56,354 nt of DNA, taken from NCBI RefSeq assembly GCF_000234665.1, contig NC_018309.1, forward strand, positions 1 to 56,354, read 5' to 3'. Position 1 is the first letter of the stretch. Each line of letters opens with the position of its first letter. Origin of the DNA: Leishmania mexicana MHOM/GT/2001/U1103. Its lineage: Eukaryota; Euglenozoa; Kinetoplastea; Trypanosomatida; Trypanosomatidae. The translations under genes were made by a program, and so were the position numbers. The notes under the pieces are model-generated. The model was not told the origin of the DNA, did not search any database, and saw only the letters and a list, made by a program, of their open reading frames with translations. Shown here piece by piece: positions 41,666-49,531 of the stretch.

Positions 41666-43720
41666 ATGCCGCGTCGTGCGCGCGAGGAGAGCGGTGAGGA
41701 GAAGCCGCACCGCATCACGAAGCTCGCCAGCAGCAGTGACGACGATGAACCGGTGAAGGCGGCAAAGATCTCGGCCAAGGCGTCGGACCACGACAACGGC
41801 GTTGGTGCAGAGAAACGGAAGCGCCCGGAGGGGAACTCCAAGGTTGCTGCCACTTCGGCGACAACACCGGCGGAGGAGAAGGACGAGGAGGTGCCAAACA
41901 ACGGCTGCGCCGCCACAGCACGCCCGTTTTCGGAGTTCGAGATGAACCCAACCGTCGTGAAGGCGCTGCAGTCACGCGGCATCGAGTCCATGTTTCCTGT
42001 GCAGGCTCTCACCTTCAACGCCATCATGAGGAGCACGGACGTCCTCGTGCAGGCCCGCACCGGTAGCGGCAAGACACTCGCGTTCGGTATCCCGATAGTG
42101 GAGCGTCTGCTGAAGCTGCCGAGTCACCTCATCCGCGGCCGCGGCCCAGCTGCCGTGATCTTCTGCCCTACTCGCGAGCTGGCCATCCAGGTGCAGGATG
42201 TGCTTTGCGGGATCAGCTGTGGGCTCGTTGTGACGGCCCTGTACGGCGGTGTCGCCTACGCGAATCAGGAGCGCGTGCTGCGCAGCGGTGTCGACATTGT
42301 GGTGGCCACCCCCGGCCGCGCGAAGGACTTTCTAGAGAAGGGCACGCTGCATTTTGACCGCGTTGTGATGGCGTGCCTGGACGAGGCAGACCACATGCTG
42401 GACATCGGCTTCAAGGACGACATTGAGTTGCTGCTCTCGCAGGTGGCCGAGCAGAACGGCTCCGTCGGCGCTGAGAAGCCAGTTCATCAGACGCTGCTGT
42501 TCTCCGCGACGGTGCCGGAGTGGGTGCACACGTGCTCCTTCATCGCCAAGGACAAGGAGTTCATCGACATGGTCGGCAAGGAGGCTGTGCGGACAGCGAG
42601 CACGATCAAGTTCTACCGCAGAAAATGCAACTTCAGCGAGATCTCCTCTATGCTGGCTGACCTCATCAAGGTTTACAGCGGCGCCCACGGCCGCACCCTC
42701 GTCTTCACCAACACGAAGAAGGACTGCCACGACCTGTCTATCAACAACACCAAGCTGGACTCGCAGTGCCTGCACGGCGATATGCAGCAGGAGCAGCGCG
42801 AGAGTACCATGAAGAGCTTCCGCGACAACAAGTTCAGCGTCCTCATCGCCACCGACGTGGCGGCCCGCGGTCTCGACCTGCCTATGGTGGACTTGGTTAT
42901 CCAGTGCGCCCCACCGACCGACATCGACGCTTTCATCCACCGCGCCGGCCGTACAGGACGCGCTGGCCGGAAGGGTGTATGTGTGCTGCTCTACCAACCG
43001 CGCGAGGAGTACGTTGTCGAGCGCATCGAGCGCCACGCGAAGATGAAGTTTGACGTCCTGCCGGCCCCCACGCGTGAGGAGATTCTCAAGGCCGTCGCCC
43101 GTGATGCCGCTGAGGATCTGGCGCGTGTCGAGCGCCGTGCAACCAACCTCTTCATGGACCAGGCGGCCGAGCTGCTGAAGGACGCGGACCCGGTCGAAAT
43201 CCTGGCCTCGGCGCTCGCCGTCATGAGCGGCTACACGTCGAACATCACCACGCGCGGTCTCATTACGGGCACGCCAGGGTATGTGACGGTGCAGATGACG
43301 TCGGATCGACCGCTGCCGGTTCCGGTGTACTGCAGCATCCTCCGAAACAACCTCGGTGATGACATGTTCATGCGGTGCCGCGACATTACACTGCTGCAGG
43401 ACGACCCGGGCTGCGTGTTTGACGTGCTGGAGCAGTTTGCCGAGCGTGTCATGAGCACACCGATGCGCGGTATCACCTTCCAGCGGATCGAGACCCTTCC
43501 TCCGATCATCGCGCGCGAGCTCAACAGCAGCCGCGGCGGTCGCGGTGGCGTTAACTACGGAAGCGGTCGGGGCGGCTTCAATAACGGCGGCGGCTACAGC
43601 GGTTGGCGTGGTGGCTTTGGCGGCGGCGGCTACGGTGGAGGTCGCGGCGGCGGTCGTGGCGGCGGTCGTGGCGGTAGCCGCGGAGGTGGCCGTGGGGGCG
43701 GTTTCCAGCGCCGCTACTGA
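41666..43720 (+). CDS. DEAD-box RNA helicase, nucleolar helicase II/GU (DDX21) type
   Basis: The protein has 684 residues. The N-terminal 90 residues are charged and low-complexity. The helicase core shows motif I ARTGSGKT (130-137), PTRELA, motif II DEAD (239-242), motif III SAT (280-282), DVAARGLD and motif VI HRAGRTGR (425-432). A region around 538-600 (YVTVQMTSDRPLPVPVYCSILRN and following) corresponds to the GUCT domain found only in the DDX21/DDX50 (Gu) family. The last 60 residues are RGG-rich (an RNA-binding GAR tail). Gu helicases act in the nucleolus in rRNA processing. All catalytic motifs are intact. The start at 41666 is the first ATG after the acceptor; the in-frame extension to 41405 is TG-repeat translation. 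A SIDER2 copy begins about 90 bp after the stop. Confidence 0.95.
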   Translation: MPRRAREESGEEKPHRITKLASSSDDDEPVKAAKISAKASDHDNGVGAEKRKRPEGNSKVAATSATTPAEEKDEEVPNNGCAATARPFSEFEMNPTVVKALQSRGIESMFPVQALTFNAIMRSTDVLVQARTGSGKTLAFGIPIVERLLKLPSHLIRGRGPAAVIFCPTRELAIQVQDVLCGISCGLVVTALYGGVAYANQERVLRSGVDIVVATPGRAKDFLEKGTLHFDRVVMACLDEADHMLDIGFKDDIELLLSQVAEQNGSVGAEKPVHQTLLFSATVPEWVHTCSFIAKDKEFIDMVGKEAVRTASTIKFYRRKCNFSEISSMLADLIKVYSGAHGRTLVFTNTKKDCHDLSINNTKLDSQCLHGDMQQEQRESTMKSFRDNKFSVLIATDVAARGLDLPMVDLVIQCAPPTDIDAFIHRAGRTGRAGRKGVCVLLYQPREEYVVERIERHAKMKFDVLPAPTREEILKAVARDAAEDLARVERRATNLFMDQAAELLKDADPVEILASALAVMSGYTSNITTRGLITGTPGYVTVQMTSDRPLPVPVYCSILRNNLGDDMFMRCRDITLLQDDPGCVFDVLEQFAERVMSTPMRGITFQRIETLPPIIARELNSSRGGRGGVNYGSGRGGFNNGGGYSGWRGGFGGGGYGGGRGGGRGGGRGGSRGGGRGGGFQRRY

Positions 43721-45031
43721 TGCGCTGATGCGCCGATATTTAGCAGCGTTGAATGCGTGCGATCACGTGCGCTTTGCTCGAGCGACGGTATGGCTCTCTC
43801 CCTCTCTTCCTTCTTTGTGCCGCACCTCTCCGTCTGGATGACGGGCCGATGGGGGACGCCTCAGTGCGCCGTATCTCAGAGTCCAGCACACCCCCACCCC
43901 CACTCTCTGTGTTGAAAAGCCGAGCTACCCCTGACAGCAGCACCAGGCGCTGACCAGCTTGATGGGAACGGCTGCGTGGCGCCACGCGGACGGGGGCTTG
44001 AGTGGGAGGGTGGTGGAGGGCGGTTGCACTCGTGTGCCAAGACGGGAGGTACGCGGTGAGAAAACAGTCGTTTCTTTCTTGTTGGTTCGGCACGTACCGC
44101 ACCTCCCCCCCCCTCCGCTCCCGTCCTTGTGTAGTGGGTGGGAGTCAAGTCTTCCGGCTGCCGGCGTCTTTCCTGTTGTATTTCCGTCGCTCTGTACGCG
44201 GCTTGATCGTTTATAGTTTCTGTGTAAGGAGGATCAGACACTGTTGTGTGCGCGCGCTAAAGAAACGGTTTCGCAGTAACACCTCGCGTGGAGGAGGTGC
44301 GCCGTTGCAACGTGACAGTGTACCCCGATCTCCAACTTCGCTTAAGCAGCCATTAAGAAAGCACTCGCAAAGATCGGAACACTGGAGAGCAATCATCATG
44401 ACATGTCGGTGGGTGACGAGAAGGGGTGCAGCCGTTGTGCCCCCTGCATCCTGTCTCCCCACCCCACTCCCCTACTACCCGCGTGAGCCACCTGTCTAGG
44501 TGTACTGCACCGCAAGGGGAGCCGAGGCTCATGCTCGCGCACTTTCATTTTTCGATGTGCGGGTGCGTGTGTGGGCGTACATGGCGAATACCCTCTTCCT
44601 ATCTCGAGGGAGGAGAAGGAACAGACGTGAGCACCCGTATCGCTTGCCATTGTGTGGCTTTCGTTTCTCGCGCGTGCAGACACATACACATACAGAGACG
44701 CGCACAGTCTCCAGGAGACTCTTGAGCACCCTCATCGTGTGTCACCCTTCTGTGTGCCGACCCTCTCGCACCCTTCCCCCCCCCCTCCTTTGTCCCCGGC
44801 CCTTTTTCCCTGTTGCCGCTGCTGGCACCAAGTTCGCCAGCGGACCTGTCAGCAAAACAGCGGTGCCTCCACAGCGGTCGCACCCGTGCTCGGACGTACG
44901 TATATCTACTTTCGCGTGTAGACGTGCACCCGTGCACAGACCGGGTCCACGCGCCCTCGCAAGGCCGCTCCCAGTCCCACTCCTGCTCGCCACATTTGTT
45001 TCACGACAGAAAAGGGCACCCCTGCCGCGGC
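43721..45031. other. Intergenic region (1.3 kb) with a SIDER2 copy
   Basis: Helicase 3' UTR, with SIDER2 copy 4 at 43812-44005, then spacer with pyrimidine tracts. AG at 44831-44832 after a long C/T tract is the likely acceptor for the LRR gene. No other gene is seen. Confidence 0.55.
43812..44005 (+). mobile_element. SIDER2-like degenerate retroposon, copy 4 (internally deleted)
   Basis: Shares the core start and the extra 22-base 5' flank with copy 3. After the CCCCCACCCCCAC tract it follows the internal segment of copy 1 for about 25 bases (CTCTCTGTGTTGAAAAGCCG) and then returns to the common path. A 98-bp block present in copy 3 is missing between two GCTGCG motifs. It starts 91 bp after the helicase stop codon. 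Confidence 0.75.
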
Positions 45032-46360
45032 ATGCCCGCTAGCGCGCGAAAGAAGAAGGACAAGGTGCCAGCGCCGGGCGCCAAGGGGGAGAAGTCCACC
45101 GCCTTCTACACAAGGAAGAAGTGGAAGTCTGTGCTGCAGGAGACGCGGGTCGACCTCGCCGGCCGCGCCCTCGGGCCACGTGGCGCCCTCATCGTTGGCG
45201 CGGCCCTCTCCAAGAACACGTATGTCACCTCGCTTGATCTGAGTCAGAACGAGCTAGGCGATGGCGGTGCCATCGCCATCGCCAGCATGCTGCGCGTCAA
45301 CACGCAGCTGCAGCACTTGAACCTGTCGCACAACGACATGACAGACATCGGCGGCATCGCACTGGCGAGTGCGTTCATTCCCAACGTGAGTCCGTCTGGC
45401 CAGCCTGGCCAGTGGAACCGCACGCTGTTTAGCCTCGTTCTCATGGGCAACAAGTTCGGTGATGACACCCTCCTTGCCATGAGCAACGCCGCCGCCTGCC
45501 ACCGCGACTTGACCCGCGTGGACCTCTCGTGGAACAACGTTGGACAGAACGGTACGAAGTGCCTCATGCGCGCCTACCAGCGCAACCCCCTGTGTGTATA
45601 CCAACTAGCCGCCAACGCGCTCGGTGACGAGGGAACCGTGTACCTGTGTGAAGCGTTGCAGCGCTACGGCGGCAAGAGCCAGACAACGCTGAACTTGTAC
45701 CGCAACTCCATCAGCTGCCCCGGCACCGAAGCAGTTGGCCGACTTCTGGCGAACTCCTCCATCGTGCAGGACGTGAGCCTCGCCGGCAACACGATCGGCT
45801 TCAAGGGTGTGCAGGCACTGCAGCGTCAGTTGACGGATGCCGCCGTGATCGCCAGCTGCACCTTGCGCATCCTCAACCTCAGCAACAACTGGATTGGCGA
45901 TGAGGGGGCGGCGAGCGTAGCGGCCATCATCAAGGCCAATATCCCCTCGCTCGAGCGCCTTGACGTGTCCGAAAACAAGATCACCGACGTTGGCGCCACC
46001 GCCATTGTCACGGCGGCGCTGCAGAACACGCATCTGCTGCTGTTGAACTGCGAGGCCAACCGCCTTGAAGCCAAGGCAGTAGACGCGGTGGTACGGCTTA
46101 TCCGCGAGACGCGCACGCTCACATCGCTCAACGTGGCCGGCTGCGTCAACTCGGCTGATCACCGGCGCACGCTGACCATCGCGGTGGGTGAGACCGACGG
46201 GCTGCACGTTGAGCTAGGCCCGAATCCGGAAGATACGGCTGACACCGAGGGCACGGTCCTCGTAGAGAAGATTACGGAGCACCTGCAGATGCTTGCGGAC
46301 CAAGAGGCGCAGCGGCAGAAGGAGAGCATTGCTGCGAAGAAGCTGAAAAAGGCCCGCTAG
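45032..46360 (+). CDS. Leucine-rich-repeat protein (RNI type)
   Basis: The protein has 442 residues. After a basic 40-residue head there are about nine or ten repeats of roughly 28-30 residues with the pattern L-xLDLSxNxLGDxGAxxIAxxL, the ribonuclease-inhibitor/RanGAP-like LRR class. Clear copies include VTSLDLSQNELGDGG, LQHLNLSHNDMTDIG, LTRVDLSWNNVGQNG, LRILNLSNNWIGDEG and LERLDVSENKITDVG. The repeats form a curved protein-binding surface and no enzymatic domain accompanies them. The C-terminus (about 400-442) is charged, ending in a Lys-rich helix. RNI-type LRR proteins are frequent in trypanosomatid flagella and cytoskeleton, but the partner here is unknown. The start follows a leader free of ATG after AG 44831-44832. 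Confidence 0.9.
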   Translation: MPASARKKKDKVPAPGAKGEKSTAFYTRKKWKSVLQETRVDLAGRALGPRGALIVGAALSKNTYVTSLDLSQNELGDGGAIAIASMLRVNTQLQHLNLSHNDMTDIGGIALASAFIPNVSPSGQPGQWNRTLFSLVLMGNKFGDDTLLAMSNAAACHRDLTRVDLSWNNVGQNGTKCLMRAYQRNPLCVYQLAANALGDEGTVYLCEALQRYGGKSQTTLNLYRNSISCPGTEAVGRLLANSSIVQDVSLAGNTIGFKGVQALQRQLTDAAVIASCTLRILNLSNNWIGDEGAASVAAIIKANIPSLERLDVSENKITDVGATAIVTAALQNTHLLLLNCEANRLEAKAVDAVVRLIRETRTLTSLNVAGCVNSADHRRTLTIAVGETDGLHVELGPNPEDTADTEGTVLVEKITEHLQMLADQEAQRQKESIAAKKLKKAR

Positions 46361-47391
46361 CGGTGGAGGAGGGCGAGGACGGTGTCTGTGTTGTCGATGG
46401 GCAGCAGCAGTAGCAGCCGAGAGAGATGGTCGATACCCCTCCCCTCCCTCCCCCTCCCTTGCGGTGTCTTCTTGGTCTCTTGTCACCGCTTTGTTCCCTG
46501 AGATGTAAGCTATACGTCAACCTGAAAAGAAGGCACCCAAGAGATGTGTGCTGCGCCCGCACCGTGCACCAACGATCGCCTCCCCCTCTACTGCTACCGC
46601 TCTCCCTCTGTGTCTCTGTCTGTGTGTGTGCGCGCGCGCACGTGCGTGTGCGATGTATGTCCCCGCTCCAAGAGACGATGGCGGATTGGGAGGGAGGGAG
46701 GGGAGACCGGCGGTGTTCGGTGCTGATGTTTCAAAGTGGCGCGAAAGAGGGGCAGGCGGGGAGAGCGCCTCTGCTCGCGCTGTTTCCGTTCTGTTTGAGG
46801 TATTTGACAAGAATGGAAAAAGTGAAGCCACACGCTGCCATCGTCATCTTCGTGTCACGCTCAAGGGCGCGCATGCAAGGCAGCGTGCGCGTGCACGCAA
46901 GAGACGCTTGCGTGGCTCACTTCGGCAGCCATCTTCGCTTCGAGCTGTCTGCACTATCGTCATCGGTGCCGTGTGGTTGGAGTGATGTCTCCACTTTCAT
47001 CCCCGCTCTCTCTCCGTCTTTTCAGTTTGGTCGATTTCGTGCTGCAAGAGCGGAAGGGTCAGCCCACAGATTGTGTCGCTGTGATCCTCTGCTGCCGTGT
47101 GTGTGTGCGCGCACGAGAGTGCCAGAGGCCCTCAGACGCAGCACTCTCCCCCTTTCCATGTCCCACTCCCCCTCCCCAACACACACACACACATTAGAGC
47201 ATGCAGGCATGCGTAGGGGGTGTTCTCATGAATTCTCCTGTACGCACACCATACACCATACACCATACGATCTCATAGACTTGTGCACGCGGTAGCTGCC
47301 CCCCCCCCTCCACCCCGGCACTGCCGCATCCTTTCCCGCATCCCTCCTCGCCCTTCTCTCCACACGCAAGCACACGCACGCAGTCTGTGTG
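46361..47391. other. Intergenic region (1.0 kb)
   Basis: 3' UTR and spacer with TG/CG repeats. The + frame 46426-47295 (289 codons) is composed of simple-sequence translation (VCVCARAH, SPTHTHTLE) and is rejected. The pyrimidine tract at 47300-47362 and AG at 47369-47370 lie 21 nt before the next ATG. Confidence 0.6.
47300..47370 (+). promoter_or_regulatory. Candidate trans-splice acceptor
   Basis: A long C-rich pyrimidine tract followed by AG at 47369-47370, leaving a 21-nt leader before the ATG at 47392. It supports that start over any upstream extension. Confidence 0.6.
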
Positions 47392-48927
47392 ATGCCGATT
47401 ATTAAAAGCTGTGTCCACGCCGATGAACTCCATGCGGCGAAGGACGCGCTCGCCACTGCCAATCGCGAGGCCGACGCCCTGCGCCAACAGGCGCTCGAAC
47501 AGGCCGCGCAACTCGACGAACGTGCTCAGCAAAACGCGAGGCTTGCTGGGGAGCTTGTGCAGGCTGAGACGAAGCTGGAAGAGGCCCACCGCCAGCTCAC
47601 AGAGATGCAGGTGCAAGCCCAAGTGCGAGAGGAGCAACACCGCGAACAGATGCACCGCATGGCGCAGAACGTGCGCACTCTGGAGGATATGGTTCAGGCG
47701 TCGCGGCGGCGCGAGAGGGAAGGATCGAGTTCGACGTACCACCGTGGGCAGAGCGCCGGCAACGGTTCCACGGACGACGCAGGCCGAGCTCGGCAGCATG
47801 CTGAGCTGAGCCACGCACAGGGGGAACTGACCCACTCTCAAAGGCTGCACTCTTTTGGGAGCTCAGCGTTGCAGCAGCAGCCGGCTGTGCCGACACGAGG
47901 CAACAAGGCTGTACGAGAACAGCACTGCTCGCTGCCTAGCCCCTCTGCGGCAGCGAGTCCGCCGATCTCCGCGCAGGCTTTGTACTGGCAGGAGCAGCTG
48001 CTTGGCGTCAGTCAGCGTGCAGCCGAGGGCTTTGGCGAAGTGCAGCGACAGCTGCGCCGCTGCCTGCCTCCGTCGCCTCCGAGCACCTCGCCTGCTGCCG
48101 CAGGCAGCAAGGCACACCCTGACCAGGAACCGCTTGCTGCCAGTGCGTCTCCCGGCACTGATGATGCATATCGATGGAGCCAGCAGCTGCGTCGCCTCCA
48201 CGCGGACTTTGACGAAGTCGTGCATGCGGACTCGAGGCTGATCAGCTTCCTACTCCTCGTGGCGCAGCAACAGAGCCAGCAGGCACGCACCCTTCAGGAG
48301 CGGTGGGCTGAGGCACAGAGCACTGTGCGAGAGGCGGAGGCGGTGCTGGACGAAGCGAATGCGCGAGTGACACGTAATGCACAGGAATCGGCGGTGTTGC
48401 GCCAAGAGTGCGCCGTCCTTACAGAGACGCAGACGGCTCTGCAGGCGCAACTCACCAACCGGACCCGCGAGCACCAAGCCGCCGTCACTGCCCTGCATCG
48501 TCTGCAGGAGGCGCACGCGCAACTCACCCACGCTCACACGAGGCAGGAGGAGATGTGGAGCACGCGCCTGACGCAGGCTGCTGAGCTGCAACAGCAGGCC
48601 AGCAACTACGCACAGAAGCTCGAGGCAGCGTTACTGGATAAGGAGCGGCTAATGTCTGCCGCGACGGCATCGACTGAGCAGCAGCTTCGGCGTGAGGTCC
48701 TCGAAGCCACCAAGAAGCATGTGGCCGTGTTCTTGAAACAGCTCAACGCCTCCGCAGAGCAGCTGCAGAGCTCTCTGGCAAGTCTCTCCCACACATCACC
48801 GTCGTCTGCACTCGCCGCTTCGGCCGTGGCAGGGGGTGCTGTACAGAAGGTGCCATCGGCCGCCTCGCCGGAGCCCTCCCCGCCAGGGGCGTCCTCGTCG
48901 GCGTACTCCGCCTCTCTCTCACCGTGA
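47392..48927 (+). CDS. Ala/Gln-rich coiled-coil protein, hypothetical
   Basis: The protein has 511 residues. Coiled coil covers about 8-110, then a Ser/Gly/Pro-rich linker to about 195. A short conserved-looking helix pair follows (YWQEQLLGVSQRAAEGFGEV near 200, and WSQQLRRLHADFDEVVHADSRLISFLLLVAQQ near 260-290). A second coil runs to about 460, with a Ser/Ala/Pro-rich tail after it. No enzymatic or membrane features are present. It is not recognised as a known family. The start is the first ATG after the acceptor at 47370. Composition (Ala, Gln, Glu) and GC-rich third positions match its neighbours. Confidence 0.85.
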   Translation: MPIIKSCVHADELHAAKDALATANREADALRQQALEQAAQLDERAQQNARLAGELVQAETKLEEAHRQLTEMQVQAQVREEQHREQMHRMAQNVRTLEDMVQASRRREREGSSSTYHRGQSAGNGSTDDAGRARQHAELSHAQGELTHSQRLHSFGSSALQQQPAVPTRGNKAVREQHCSLPSPSAAASPPISAQALYWQEQLLGVSQRAAEGFGEVQRQLRRCLPPSPPSTSPAAAGSKAHPDQEPLAASASPGTDDAYRWSQQLRRLHADFDEVVHADSRLISFLLLVAQQQSQQARTLQERWAEAQSTVREAEAVLDEANARVTRNAQESAVLRQECAVLTETQTALQAQLTNRTREHQAAVTALHRLQEAHAQLTHAHTRQEEMWSTRLTQAAELQQQASNYAQKLEAALLDKERLMSAATASTEQQLRREVLEATKKHVAVFLKQLNASAEQLQSSLASLSHTSPSSALAASAVAGGAVQKVPSAASPEPSPPGASSSAYSASLSP

Positions 48928-49531
48928 CCACCGTCTTTCGGCGAATCGCTCCTGTTGCCCGAGCGCTCGCCTGCTGCATTGATGTAGCGCCGCGCGCCTT
49001 CTCGTGACAAGGCAGAGAGACAGGAGTGGACCGCTCTGGCCCACACTCTCTCCTCGGCTCATCATCTACCGTGGGGGATACTTTTTTTGTGTGGACGGGC
49101 ATACGGTCGCATGCACACGCGTCGTTATCAGCGTCATGATGAGCGCATGCGCGTAGGCGCACACACACATACAGAGAAAGGGGGGCGCGTGCACCTTGCC
49201 GCATTCCTGAGGGAGTTGCCACTTGGAGTAGAGCTTTCAAGACCACGTCGCTGTCGTCGTCCCTCGCTGGCGCGGGAACGCTCGAGAGATGGACGTGTGC
49301 CATCTTTGTGAAGGCAGAGCTGCAGCCGCCTCTCTCCTCGCGCTCGCCGTATGTGCTGTTCTCTCGTGTTCTGTGACCCACCATCCGGCACTGCTCTTCT
49401 CCGTCTTCCTCACACTCGCCTTCTTCACAGAAGCGTCGTCTCCCCGGCGCAGGCACAGCGACGCGCTCTCTGCTCGCTGATGTCCGTCGTATACTTACCT
49501 TTCCCTTTTTCTTTGCCGTGCTCACTCCAAG
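48928..49531. other. Intergenic region (0.6 kb)
   Basis: Short spacer. There are two possible acceptors for the next gene: AG at 49429-49430 after a C/T tract, and AG at 49530-49531 directly adjoining the ATG. A 28-codon upstream frame (49480-49566) overlaps the next start. Confidence 0.55.

Noticed and set aside
42332..43036. 234-codon minus-strand frame inside the helicase gene
   Set aside because: Antisense to conserved DEAD-box motifs; no independent support.
46426..47295. 289-codon + frame between the LRR and coiled-coil genes
   Set aside because: Composed of poly-Pro, VCVCARAH and THTHT simple-sequence translation and lying in an ordinary spacer; no domain.
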